Below, in pieces: positions 33,965-43,003 of a stretch of DNA of 64,000 nt; positions within the stretch are counted from its first letter, which is position 1, and the number at the start of each line of letters is the position of its first letter. Source of the DNA: an uncultured Ruminococcus sp. (GTDB taxonomy: Bacteria; Bacillota; Clostridia; Oscillospirales; Ruminococcaceae). The notes beneath the pieces are model-generated. The model did no database searches and had not been told where the DNA came from. It saw only the letters and a program-made list of their open reading frames with translations. The position numbers and the translations under genes are program-made. The DNA is taken from the NCBI GenBank assembly GCA_910584195.1, contig CAJTYV010000017.1, positions 3,110-67,109 of the forward strand. Direction: 5' to 3'.

Positions 33965-35433
33965 TCTGCAACCTCCAGTTTTTTTTCCATAAGCTGATCA
34001 AAGCGGCTGATATATTCGTATGGATATTTATAATTATGTATTCTGTTAATAAGTCCGTCAGGATAGACAAGTTTTGTGGATGCCGCACAGCCTGCACCGA
34101 GAATAGTCTGTGTTTCATCCATAATAAAAATATTGTACTGACTTTCGTAACCTTTTTGAGCGTATCCAACGTTTTCAAGGTTATCAACAGTATTTTTCTG
34201 ACGATAAAGATAATAAGGCATATAACCGGCAGCCATAAGCTTTTCTATGCTGTAGTCTACCATTTCGGCAGCCGGATTTTCCATATTTTCATTTCCGTCA
34301 CGGAAAATAGCTGCTGAACGTTTAACAGTCAGTGTGTGTACGGTAATACTTTCAGGAGAAAGATCAATCATTTTGTTCAGAGTGTTTTGGAAACTTTTGC
34401 ATGATTCTGTAGGCAGTCCTGCTATAAGATCGGTATTTATATTTTCGAACCCAATTTTTCTTGCCAATTCAAAAGCTCTGAGTGCATCTGCACCGGAATG
34501 CTTTCTTCCTATGACTTTTAGAACATCGTCATTAAGGGTCTGAGGATTTACAGATATTCTGTCAGCTCCCATTTCTTTAATTATATGCAGTTTTTCTTCG
34601 GTAATTGTGTCAGGTCTGCCAGCCTCGAAGCTGTATTCACGGATTCGGCTAATATCAAAGTTATCAGCTACAGCTTCCATGACAGTTCGAATATCCTCAG
34701 CGGAAATTGATGTTGGCGTACCGCCTCCGAAATAAATTGTATCAATTTTTGTATCTGTTTCATTGACGATTTTTCCAATAATCTCAAGTTCACGGCAAAG
34801 AGCTTCAATATATTGTGGCATAAGCTTTATTGCCGAATCCATGCTGTGAGAAACAAATGAGCAGTAGCTGCACCGCGTAGGGCAGAAAGGAATAGATACA
34901 TAAAGGCTTGCTGCATAATGGTCAATCTTTTTTACTATAGGAAGCTGATTAATAGCAGTTGTGTAGGCAAGTGAAAGTTTTTTTGCAGAAAGTTCATATC
35001 GCTTTGAGAGTTTTTCTTCTATCTCTGCACGTGTTAATCCCTGTTCCAGAAGTTCTGTAATCTTTTTTACGGGACGAATGCCCGTCATAAGTCCCCATGG
35101 AGGAGTAATACATGTTTTTTTGCATAGAATGTGGTATATCAGCCTGCAAAGTTCATGCTCGGCTATTTTTTTTTCAGAATCAAAAGCGAGAGTTTTTTTT
35201 GTGGATTCAAGTTCTCCGCCATTCAAACGCACTTCTGCTGTCAGTACAATATTATTTTCAATAATCTCTTGTTTGGCAGTAATGTAGTTTTCTCCGACAG
35301 CTTCGGAAATATCGTTTGTAAAATTAAATCGTGCTGTATGAAAAAAAAGCTTGCATATGGATTCTATTTCGTACTTAAAAGAATTGCCGATCAAAATGAC
35401 CGGCATTTTATAATCGGTATTTTTATTTATCAT
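33928..35433 (-). CDS. hemZ: Radical SAM coproporphyrinogen dehydrogenase, HemZ type
   Basis: A 501-aa radical SAM protein. The cluster motif is PFCPTRCSYCSF (Cys-x3-Cys-x2-Cys, about res 177-184), followed by IDTIYFGGGTPTSIS and later DLIAGLPTES, which match HemN/HemZ oxygen-independent coproporphyrinogen III oxidase relatives. HemZ proteins have an N-terminal region of about 160 residues before the radical SAM barrel, as here. Some members have other or unknown reactions, so the haem assignment rests on family. It starts two bases after the stop of the MBL hydrolase gene, with AGAGGT as ribosome-binding site inside that gene's end, and overlaps rlmD downstream. Confidence 0.9.
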   Translation of the reverse strand: MINKNTDYKMPVILIGNSFKYEIESICKLFFHTARFNFTNDISEAVGENYITAKQEIIENNIVLTAEVRLNGGELESTKKTLAFDSEKKIAEHELCRLIYHILCKKTCITPPWGLMTGIRPVKKITELLEQGLTRAEIEEKLSKRYELSAKKLSLAYTTAINQLPIVKKIDHYAASLYVSIPFCPTRCSYCSFVSHSMDSAIKLMPQYIEALCRELEIIGKIVNETDTKIDTIYFGGGTPTSISAEDIRTVMEAVADNFDISRIREYSFEAGRPDTITEEKLHIIKEMGADRISVNPQTLNDDVLKVIGRKHSGADALRAFELARKIGFENINTDLIAGLPTESCKSFQNTLNKMIDLSPESITVHTLTVKRSAAIFRDGNENMENPAAEMVDYSIEKLMAAGYMPYYLYRQKNTVDNLENVGYAQKGYESQYNIFIMDETQTILGAGCAASTKLVYPDGLINRIHNYKYPYEYISRFDQLMEKKLEVAECLKKIKSIRQK

Positions 35434-35435
35434 TG

Positions 35436-36071
35436 TTAACCTCTGAACGATTTCATATATGGATTATTTCTGCGTTCATATTCAAGAGTTGTGGATTCGT
35501 TATGACCGGGATATATTTTGTAATCTCCGTCAAGGTCGTAAAGAAGCTGAAGCGACTGCATCATATAGTGCGGATCTCCTCCCGGAAAATCGGTTCTTCC
35601 GACAGAACAACAGAAAAGAGTATCGCCCGAAAAAATTATTTGTTCTTCGTCACATACATAACAGACACTTCCGTGAGAGTGTCCGGGTGTGTAAATTACA
35701 CGGAAATTGCAAGCGCCGTCATGGATAATGCAGTTATCCCTGATGATTTCATATTTTTCAACTGATTTAAAGGGCATAATGGAAATAGCGGAATGAAGAG
35801 ACATCCCCGAACTATTCAGCATTGGAGCATCGCTTTCGTGAATAAAAACTTCGGCTCCGGTATTTAGACGTACCTCCTCAACTCCTCCCATATGATCGAA
35901 ATGACCGTGTGTCAGGAGAATTTTCGTAAGGGTAAGTTTGTTCATTTTCAAATATTCCAGCAAAAGTCTTGGACTTCCGCCAACGTCAACAGCAATGCAT
36001 TGCCCGGGAGCTGTTACAGCTATATAGCAGTTGGCGTTTAATTCGCCGAGCTGAAAGGTTTTGATTAACAT
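35436..36071 (-). CDS. Metallo-beta-lactamase-fold hydrolase, GloB-like
   Basis: A 211-aa enzyme with the metal site LTHGHFDHMGG (HxHxDH), a later TPGHSHGSVCYV (His), FSGDTLF (Asp) and PGHNE (His). The compact size and the ANCYIAV opening fit small GloB-like hydrolases, which act on glutathione or other thioesters; the substrate is not known in Firmicutes that lack glutathione. The ATG at 36071 lies just after GGAGGT; the frame extends to a TTG at 36083 inside that site. It is the first gene of the hydrolase-hemZ-rlmD operon. Confidence 0.9.
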   Translation of the reverse strand: MLIKTFQLGELNANCYIAVTAPGQCIAVDVGGSPRLLLEYLKMNKLTLTKILLTHGHFDHMGGVEEVRLNTGAEVFIHESDAPMLNSSGMSLHSAISIMPFKSVEKYEIIRDNCIIHDGACNFRVIYTPGHSHGSVCYVCDEEQIIFSGDTLFCCSVGRTDFPGGDPHYMMQSLQLLYDLDGDYKIYPGHNESTTLEYERRNNPYMKSFRG

Positions 36072-36168
36072 GGAGACCTCCAATTGAATTATATATTAGA
36101 CTTACTCGGAAACTGAAAAGCGATGTTTGATTTTCCAGTTTTCTTAAAGTAAAGTTTCCAAAATGGGA

Positions 36169-36192
36169 GCAGGGGAGAGGAATATCCCCTGC
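36169..36192 (-). terminator. Hairpin after the LRR-dockerin gene
   Basis: GCAGGGGA/TCCCCTGC (36169-36176, 36185-36192) forms an 8-bp stem with an 8-base loop. It lies downstream of the minus-strand LRR gene; the T tract after it is weak. Confidence 0.5.
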
Positions 36193-36231
36193 TTAAGGTG
36201 CGGCAGACAGTAAATGCATCTGTGGAATGCA

Positions 36232-37542
36232 TTAGACCGATTGTAGCAGTTGCTGCCGTAAAAGAATGAAGTCATAAACATCGAAATCGTTGTTTCCATC
36301 GCGATCTCCGGCTTTCCAGTCGTTTATCTCTCCACAGCCAAGAAGATATTTCTCGGCTGCTACGAGATCAGCTATATTGAAATTTCCGTCATAATTGACA
36401 TCTCCGATGATTCTGAAATCAATGCTGTATTTTTCGGCATATTTTTCAGTTGTAGACTGAGGATAACCATACAGTAAGCCTGTAAACGAATATCCGTTTT
36501 CATCATCGTAGCCGTTGGAAATTGTTCCGGCGGAATCAAAAATATAGCAGTCATAATTTTCGATAGTGACAGATTGAAGACATTCGCAGCTTGCCAAAGC
36601 TCCTTCTTTGATAGAACCAATACTCGGAGAAAAGTGCATATACTTCAGTCCGGAACAGTATGAAAATGTATCTTTTTCAACAGAAGAAATACTTTTTGGC
36701 AATTTGACGGTTTCGAGATCGATGCAGTCTGTAAATGCCGACTCTCCTATGTGTGAAACGCTGTTTGGAATCTCAATTTTAGATAAATAATTGCATTTTG
36801 CAAATGCATGTGAACCTATTTCTTCGAGAGAATCCGGAAGAGTGATTTTTCTGAGATATTCGCTTGCTTCAAAGGCGCTGTCTGCTATTTTTGTAACACC
36901 GTACGGAACATTAGGTTTCCATTCGGTTTCTTTTGCGGAAAAAAGTGTATTGTTAAAGATCAGCAGAGAATTTTCTTTATACTTTGCCTTAAGCCATGGT
37001 GTATCGGCAAAGGCGTTATATCCGATCTTTTCAATAGTTGAAGGTATTGTAACATCAGTCAGATTTGAACACTGGGCGAATGCGCTCCATTCAATCTCAG
37101 TAACGCCTTCCGGGATTATCACAGAAGTCAGATGATTACAGTTGTAAAAAGCATAAGCGTCAATTTTTTTTACGCTTTTGGGAATAATTACTTCTGCAAG
37201 TTCTTGACATTCCCCGAAAGAATTGTAACCGATAGTTGTTACAGTATTTGGAATCACGACAGTTTTCAGCTCAGCGCAGCCAAAAAATGCATTGCTGTCA
37301 ATATCGGTTACAGGTTTTCCATTCAGATCAGCGGGTATTTCAACATGTACAGCCGATCGGCTGCAGCCGGTGACTGAAATATTTTCTCCGCAGTCCATGA
37401 ACTCCAGTTCAGATTCACTTTGCATAGACATTGTTTTGTCCTCAGCGGCGAATGCCGTATAAACACTAAGATGGGGCACAGCTCCTAATCCAACGATGAG
37501 AGCGGCGGCAACTCCGCTGAGTGTTATGAAGTTTTTTTTCAT
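36232..37542 (-). CDS. Secreted BspA-type leucine-rich-repeat protein with type I dockerin
   Basis: A 436-aa extracellular protein. Residues 1-33 are a signal peptide (Lys-Lys start, hydrophobic core VAAALIVGLGAVP, Ala-x-Ala end). About ten LRR_5 repeats follow, recognisable by copies such as LKTVVIPNTVTTIGYNSFGE and NLTDVTIPSTIEKIGYNAFA. Residues 380-436 are a type I dockerin with two calcium loops (GDVNYDGNFNIADLVAAEKYLL and GDRDGNNDFDVYDFILLRQQ, split by a linker). Dockerins bind cohesins of a cellulosome or cell-wall scaffold, so this protein is likely displayed or assembled on a scaffoldin. BspA repeats bind proteins or host factors in other bacteria. AGGAGGAA precedes the ATG. The protein marks the organism as a dockerin-using Ruminococcus-like bacterium. 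Confidence 0.92.
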   Translation of the reverse strand: MKKNFITLSGVAAALIVGLGAVPHLSVYTAFAAEDKTMSMQSESELEFMDCGENISVTGCSRSAVHVEIPADLNGKPVTDIDSNAFFGCAELKTVVIPNTVTTIGYNSFGECQELAEVIIPKSVKKIDAYAFYNCNHLTSVIIPEGVTEIEWSAFAQCSNLTDVTIPSTIEKIGYNAFADTPWLKAKYKENSLLIFNNTLFSAKETEWKPNVPYGVTKIADSAFEASEYLRKITLPDSLEEIGSHAFAKCNYLSKIEIPNSVSHIGESAFTDCIDLETVKLPKSISSVEKDTFSYCSGLKYMHFSPSIGSIKEGALASCECLQSVTIENYDCYIFDSAGTISNGYDDENGYSFTGLLYGYPQSTTEKYAEKYSIDFRIIGDVNYDGNFNIADLVAAEKYLLGCGEINDWKAGDRDGNNDFDVYDFILLRQQLLQSV

Positions 37543-37669
37543 AGATTCTTCCTCCTATAAAATATTGTTGCAACAGTTCAGCATTAAGTTAAAGGGGATG
37601 AAGAATTTGATTTGAGTCTTTATCATGACTCATGAATGAGATTCGTCTTCAGTTAAACGAGAGTGCAGT

Positions 37670-37727
37670 TGTCGGTTATTCTGTCAATATATTATGTCGG
37701 TTATTTTAGCGCAGTCGTGAAACTGCG
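37670..37727. repeat. Direct repeats and hairpin between relA and the LRR gene
   Basis: TGTCGGTTATT occurs at 37670-37680 and again at 37695-37705, 25 bases apart, on the plus strand. They flank a TTGACA read on the minus strand (37687-37682). Next to them CGCAGT/ACTGCG (37710-37715, 37722-37727) forms a small hairpin just past the relA stop. The repeats lie upstream of the LRR-dockerin gene and look like a two-site operator; the hairpin may help end relA transcription. No other gene is seen in 37543-37794. Confidence 0.45.
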
Positions 37728-37794
37728 AAAAATACATGTATTACATTCTTATTAATTGAGTGATGTTTTCGTATTCGGTTTGTTTGAATTTTTA

Positions 37795-40080
37795 TTAAAT
37801 TGCTGATCTTTCTACGGAAATAACATCTTTAACTTTTTTTATTTTTTCAAATAAAGATTTAAGCTGTTCAGTGCCGGAAATAACAATTGTACCCTCAAAA
37901 ACGGCATTTCCGTTTTTCAGCATGCGTGAAGCGGAATGAACTATTGGAATATGTGATTCCATCAGTATTGCCGTAATATCGTATACAAGACCGACACGGT
38001 CGGCAGCTATTACTTCAAAGCTTGTTTGGAATTTTGAGCCTGTATTTTCCGACCATTTAATGCTGACCCATCGTTCCATTTCATCGGGATCATTCCGCTG
38101 TAATGCGGAGCAGTAGTTTATACATTTTTTAGAGTGCACGGAAAGTCCGTATCCTCTTGTGATGAATCCCACAATATCATCTCCGGGAAGGGGATGGCAG
38201 CACTGTGCATATTTTATGGCAATATTGTTTATTTTATCAAGTATAATGCTGTTCAGATCATTGTTTTGAGGTTTTAAAATATCTGTAGACTCATATTCCT
38301 GTACTTGCTCATTGTAGAGTTTTTTGTATTTATCTTTGAGCCTTGGCAGCATTTTTTCAAGAGAGATCCCCTTATATCCAACCGAAGCATAGAAATCATC
38401 GAGGGTTTCGCAGTTGTGTTTTGAGAAATCGTCTTTAAGAAATTCTTCAAGATCCTTCTCTGGAATATTCATATGATGCCGTTTGAAAAGCTTTTCAAGT
38501 TCATTTTTTCCTTCGGCAATGTTTTCATCGCGTTTTTCTCTTTTGAACCACGATCGGATCTTTGAACGTGCATCATTGGTAAATACTGTATTGAGCCATG
38601 CTCTGTTCGGACCTTTTTCGGGATCCTTGGAGGTTAATATTTCGCATATCTGTCCGGTCTCAAGCTTGAAATCAAGAGGGACTATTCTTCCGTCTACTTT
38701 CGCTCCAATCGTTTTGTGACCGATTTCGGTGTGTATTCGGTAGGCAAAGTCGATAACAGTTGAACCCATAGGCAGTATTACCGACATGCCTTTTGGAGTC
38801 ATAACAACAACATCTTCCGGGGCAATATCGGTTTTTATAATGCGTACGATCTCTTCAACATCATCTGAGGTCTGTTGTGCTTCAATGACTTGTCTCACCC
38901 ATGCGAGACGCTGTTCCATTCTGTCTCTTCCCCTGATGCCTTCCTTGTATTTCCAATGAGCGGCAATACCGTATTCTGCGGTTTCGTGCATATCCCATGT
39001 GCGTATTTGAACTTCAAATGGAATACCTTCCTTGCCGAGCACGGTAGTGTGCAGAGATTTATATTCGTTTGCTTTTGGAGTTGCGATATAATCCTTGAAT
39101 CGGTTCGGAAGCGGTCGGAACATGTCATGAATAAGTCCTAACGCGCTGTAGCATTCCGGTACGGTATCAACTATTATTCTGACAGCGTATTTATCATATA
39201 TTTCGTCCATATTCTTATGCATCATAAAAATTTTTTTATAAATGCTGTAAATACTTTTTACGCGTCCCGAAATAGTGGGAGGTTCAGCAAAATCTTCTTT
39301 TTTAAACCGTTCTTCTATACGTTCCTTTATAATTTCAATGAATGCTTCGCGTTCTTCCTTTTTGTTTTCAAGAATATTTTCTATTTCAGCGTATGCGTAT
39401 GGGTCAAGGTATCGAAACGAAAGATCTTCAAGTTCTTCTTGGATCGCTCGTATACCGAGACGGTGAGCAATGGGAGCATATACATTCATCGTTTCACGTG
39501 CCGTCGAACGCTGTTTATCATGAGGACGGTACTTAAGCGTCCGCATATTGTGAAGACGATCTGCAAGCTTGATTATCATGACGCGTATGTCCTGAGACAT
39601 GGCAAGCAGTATTTTACGTACGTTTTCAGCCTGCTGCCGTTCTTTGGAGTTAGTGGGTATTTTTCCGAGTTTTGTAACTCCGTCCACAAGCATTGCAACG
39701 TCTTGACCAAATCTTTTTTTTAGATCATCCAAAGTAGCAGAAGTATCCTCCACTACGTCATGGAGCAGCGCGGAACATATTGTATCGGTGTCCATACCGA
39801 GTTCAAGAAGAATATAGCTTACGGCAAGAGGATGAATAATATAATCCTGTCCGGAAGAACGTTTCTGACCTTCGTGTGCTTTGGCGGCAAATTCATAGGC
39901 AGAAATTATCTTGCTGAGATCGTACTGGCGATCGTCTTTCAGAATTTTCTGGATGATCGTTTCAATTGTGAAGTTATCGTCGTAGTCGGGAATAGCAGCT
40001 ATATATTCCGCAGTCAAAGCATCGTCGACAGCAGCAGGAATAGGTACATCCCGATATATTTTATTTTTTTCGTCATTCAT
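37795..40080 (-). CDS. relA: Bifunctional (p)ppGpp synthetase/hydrolase, Rel/SpoT family
   Basis: A 761-aa long RelA-SpoT homologue. The N-terminal HD hydrolase has AHEGQKRSSGQDYIIHP, LLHDVVEDT and LADRLHNMRT, so hydrolysis is probably active. The synthetase domain follows with YKSLHTTV and EVQIRTWDMHETAEYGIAAH. A TGS domain (VMTPKGMSVILPMGSTVIDF), a zinc-finger-like CCHPLPGDDI segment and a C-terminal ACT domain (FQTSFEVIAADRVGLVYDIT) complete the regulatory half that senses stalled ribosomes. AAGGATGAT precedes the ATG. It lies 44 bases downstream of recJ on the same strand and is probably co-transcribed, a common Firmicute arrangement near apt and recJ. Confidence 0.96.
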   Translation of the reverse strand: MNDEKNKIYRDVPIPAAVDDALTAEYIAAIPDYDDNFTIETIIQKILKDDRQYDLSKIISAYEFAAKAHEGQKRSSGQDYIIHPLAVSYILLELGMDTDTICSALLHDVVEDTSATLDDLKKRFGQDVAMLVDGVTKLGKIPTNSKERQQAENVRKILLAMSQDIRVMIIKLADRLHNMRTLKYRPHDKQRSTARETMNVYAPIAHRLGIRAIQEELEDLSFRYLDPYAYAEIENILENKKEEREAFIEIIKERIEERFKKEDFAEPPTISGRVKSIYSIYKKIFMMHKNMDEIYDKYAVRIIVDTVPECYSALGLIHDMFRPLPNRFKDYIATPKANEYKSLHTTVLGKEGIPFEVQIRTWDMHETAEYGIAAHWKYKEGIRGRDRMEQRLAWVRQVIEAQQTSDDVEEIVRIIKTDIAPEDVVVMTPKGMSVILPMGSTVIDFAYRIHTEIGHKTIGAKVDGRIVPLDFKLETGQICEILTSKDPEKGPNRAWLNTVFTNDARSKIRSWFKREKRDENIAEGKNELEKLFKRHHMNIPEKDLEEFLKDDFSKHNCETLDDFYASVGYKGISLEKMLPRLKDKYKKLYNEQVQEYESTDILKPQNNDLNSIILDKINNIAIKYAQCCHPLPGDDIVGFITRGYGLSVHSKKCINYCSALQRNDPDEMERWVSIKWSENTGSKFQTSFEVIAADRVGLVYDITAILMESHIPIVHSASRMLKNGNAVFEGTIVISGTEQLKSLFEKIKKVKDVISVERSAI

Positions 40081-40124
40081 TTCTGATCATCCTTTCATCC
40101 ATTTTGGCAGAAATAGCAAGAGAA

Positions 40125-42155
40125 TTACTCTTGAAGTATTTTATCCCGAATGCTGAGCAGGACGGGAGCGGAATTTAAATCAGCTTTTTTCGATACTTTT
40201 ACCCGCCGTATTATTTCATCTGAGGAAGATTTAACGATAAGTCCAAGCTGTCTCATAGCTTCAATAGAAGCGCAGAAACGACAGTAGTTAAGTTTTGGAC
40301 TGCTGATTCTGAAATACAAATTGTCTGCTGTTATTCCGTCTTCTGGTATAAGTTTGTATATTGCAGCAGCCGTTTCCCGTGAAGGAAGCATAACGGGGTA
40401 ATAATTTAACGGAAGCTCTTCGCCTCTCATATGTGCTTCAAATGCACCGAAGGCAGCAAAGTATTTGTCCTGCTCGAATGTATGTTTTCGGATGTCGGAA
40501 ATAAAAATACTGACGGATGTTTTGCTTCTGAAAGTATTGGTATCGAGGGTTACTATCATGTCGCAAAAATCACCGCGCTGTACAGGCAGCGCTGATGGAG
40601 ACTTACGAAATAGTAAAGCTTCATATGAAACGTTCTCAAGCTTTATTCTGAGTTTTGAGTGAACTCCTCCGGAAAGCGGTATAATATCGGTTACTTCTGC
40701 ATTTTCGATTAGAAAAAGAGGCTTTTCGTTGTCCGTACCGAAAGGTTCAAGAACTTTCAGACCGTTTACATTTTCAACTGTCAGCTCTGATAACGTAACG
40801 GTCATATCAGCTGAAAGCTCCGGCAAAGGCATATTATTGCAGTTTTCCCTTGCGAATTTATTTATAATTCTTCGGAATTCATCTTCCATGCCTGATTTTA
40901 TCGTAAATCCTCCGGCAGCCGGATGACCGCCGAATTTTTCAAGAACTTCCGAAGCGGCGCTGAGCGCTTCAAATACAGAAAATTTGCCAAAGGAACGTGC
41001 CGAACCCCGAAGTTCGCCGTTTTCTTCAGAAGCAATAAAACATGGCTTGCCAAATTGTTCCATGATTCTGGAGGCTGTAATACCGATAACGCCATGATGC
41101 CAGCCTTTTCCACATACGCATATAACCCGGTCGCGCAAAATAGAAGGGTCATTATCAAAAATAGAATAAATTTCGGAAATAATATTATTTTCCGCCGATT
41201 TTCTTGCATTATTTAACGTGTCAAGCTCTTGAGCAAATTCAATCGCTTTTTCATATTCTTCGCAGAGAAAAAGTTCCATTGCAGTTTTCGGCGAACCGAA
41301 CCTGCCTGCTGCATTTATTCTCGGACCAAGTCCGAATCCTATGGAATGAGAATCTACGGATTTATCTGTAAGACCGCTGATTTCTTTTAAAGCGATGAGA
41401 GCATACCGATCGGTATTGTTGATAAGTTTGAGACCGTAACGCACTATGAAACGATTTTCTCCCGTAAGGCTGACGATATCCGCAACGGTTGCAATAGCCG
41501 CAAGGTCTCCGAATTGCTCAAGCGCCATAGTATAATCACCATCGTCAAGAGCAGCAACAAGTTTCAAGGCAATTACAGCGCCGCAGGCATATTTGAATGG
41601 GGAGAAGTCGTCATGACGATGAGGATCGATTATTGCTTCGGCTTTTGGCAGCTTATCTCCCTGTTGATGATGATCGGTAACGATAAGCTTCATACCAAGT
41701 GAGTAAATATATTCTGCTTCTTCAATTGCGGATATACCGTTGTCTACGGTGACAATAAGTTCAATGCCGTCATCGTGGAGCTTATTAATGGCATTTTTGT
41801 TCAGACCGTAACCTTCCGAACGTTCGGGTATGTAGTATTCTGCATCTGCTCCGATTTCAGTCAGGTACGAATAGAGTATGACTGATGCCATAACGCCGTC
41901 GCAGTCATAGTCGCCGTAAACGCATATGCGCACTCCTTCTTCGACAGCTTTATTTATTGTATCGGCAGCAATTTTCATATCTTTTATAAGAAAAGGGTCT
42001 GAAAGTTCATGAAGTTCCAAACGTTCCATAACCGATTCAGAGGAAGAATAACCTTTGGCGGCGAGCACGGCAGCGGTAAGGGATGATACGCCGCAGCTTA
42101 AGGAAAGCTTGGAAACAAGTGATTTGTCATATTTTTTTACGCTCCACTTTTTCAT
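40125..42155 (-). CDS. recJ: Single-stranded-DNA-specific 5'-3' exonuclease RecJ
   Basis: A 676-aa DHH-family nuclease. The metal-binding motifs are YGDYDCDGVMAS (about res 79-90) and VTDHHQQG, and the DHHA1 domain shows GGHPAAGGFTI. An OB-like domain follows, then a roughly 130-residue C-terminal extension as in other Firmicute RecJ proteins. RecJ degrades 5' ends of single strands in RecFOR recombination and base-excision repair; recO is also in this window. GGGAG precedes the ATG, and a promoter lies 42 bases upstream. Its stop is followed closely by relA. Confidence 0.95.
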   Translation of the reverse strand: MKKWSVKKYDKSLVSKLSLSCGVSSLTAAVLAAKGYSSSESVMERLELHELSDPFLIKDMKIAADTINKAVEEGVRICVYGDYDCDGVMASVILYSYLTEIGADAEYYIPERSEGYGLNKNAINKLHDDGIELIVTVDNGISAIEEAEYIYSLGMKLIVTDHHQQGDKLPKAEAIIDPHRHDDFSPFKYACGAVIALKLVAALDDGDYTMALEQFGDLAAIATVADIVSLTGENRFIVRYGLKLINNTDRYALIALKEISGLTDKSVDSHSIGFGLGPRINAAGRFGSPKTAMELFLCEEYEKAIEFAQELDTLNNARKSAENNIISEIYSIFDNDPSILRDRVICVCGKGWHHGVIGITASRIMEQFGKPCFIASEENGELRGSARSFGKFSVFEALSAASEVLEKFGGHPAAGGFTIKSGMEDEFRRIINKFARENCNNMPLPELSADMTVTLSELTVENVNGLKVLEPFGTDNEKPLFLIENAEVTDIIPLSGGVHSKLRIKLENVSYEALLFRKSPSALPVQRGDFCDMIVTLDTNTFRSKTSVSIFISDIRKHTFEQDKYFAAFGAFEAHMRGEELPLNYYPVMLPSRETAAAIYKLIPEDGITADNLYFRISSPKLNYCRFCASIEAMRQLGLIVKSSSDEIIRRVKVSKKADLNSAPVLLSIRDKILQE

Positions 42156-42196
42156 AATTTTCTCCCAAATTACAAATTACATTACTTTTACAGTAT

Positions 42197-42225
42197 ATTA
42201 TACCATATTTTTATTCATTTTTCAA
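42197..42225 (-). promoter_or_regulatory. Promoter of recJ-relA
   Basis: Read on the minus strand, TTGAAA (42225-42220), a 17-base spacer and TATAAT (42202-42197) lie about 42 bases before the recJ ATG. Confidence 0.8.
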
Positions 42226-42289
42226 TACTATCTGTAAAAAAAATTCCTATAAATAATATTTTTTTGTTTTAATTTAGAAGAAAACGAAA

Positions 42290-42988
42290 TTAACAGAGAC
42301 TTTCCAGTTTGAGTCTCAGCTTTTTTATAATTTTTTTTTCGAGCCGCGAGATATAAGATTGAGAAATTCCTATCATATCTGCTACTTCTTTTTGAGTTTT
42401 TTCCTTTCCGTCAATAAGACCGAACCGCAGTTCCATGATTTCTCTTTCACGGTCGCAAAGCTGAGATACAGCGCTTCTGAGAAGTTCACGTTCGGCTTCA
42501 GTTTCGATGCCCTTACTGACAATATCGTCATCTGTACCGAGGACATCTGAAAGCAGCAGTTCGTTGCCGTCATAATCAATGTTCAGCGGTTCGTCAATTG
42601 AAAGATCACCGCGATATTGAGATGACTTTCGCAAAAACATAAGTATTTCATTTTCAATACATCGTGAAGCATAAGTTGCAAGCTTTATATTTTTAGTTGG
42701 GCAAAATGTATTTACCGCTTTTATGAGTCCTATAGTTCCTATAGAAACAAGGTCTTCAATACCAATACCTGTTGACTCAAATTTTTTTGCGATGTAAACC
42801 ACAAGACGTAGATTTCGTACTATGAGAGTTTTTCTGGCTTCCGGATCGTCTTCCATAAGAGCCGCAAAAACAGTTTCTTCCTCTTGACGTGAAAGGGGAG
42901 GGGGAAGGGTATCGGATCCGTTGACATAATAGACGTCGCCGCCGAGTATTTTTTTGATTCCTGACATGATTTTCTCAAAGATTTTCAT
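42290..42988 (-). CDS. sigE: Sporulation sigma factor SigE
   Basis: A 232-aa sigma-70-family factor that acts in the mother cell after asymmetric division. Region 2 is NLRLVVYIAKKFESTGIGIEDL followed (as separate helix) by IGTIGLIKAV; region 4 is DREREIMELRFGL with the helix-turn-helix TQKEVADMIGISQSYISRLE. The amphipathic first 25-30 residues (IFEKIMSGIKKILGGDVYYV) resemble the pro-sequence that SpoIIGA removes. It lies 15 bases downstream of spoIIGA and its rank in the genome matches the spoIIGA-sigE operon of spore-formers. The related sigG gene, often next in line, is not in this window; recJ follows. Confidence 0.95.
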   Translation of the reverse strand: MKIFEKIMSGIKKILGGDVYYVNGSDTLPPPLSRQEEETVFAALMEDDPEARKTLIVRNLRLVVYIAKKFESTGIGIEDLVSIGTIGLIKAVNTFCPTKNIKLATYASRCIENEILMFLRKSSQYRGDLSIDEPLNIDYDGNELLLSDVLGTDDDIVSKGIETEAERELLRSAVSQLCDREREIMELRFGLIDGKEKTQKEVADMIGISQSYISRLEKKIIKKLRLKLESLC

Positions 42989-43003
42989 AGCTGTCTCCTT
43001 CTG

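Noticed and set aside
39217..39723. 168-aa plus-strand frame within relA
   Set aside because: Phe/Tyr/Cys-rich composition typical of an antisense shadow; relA motifs are certain.
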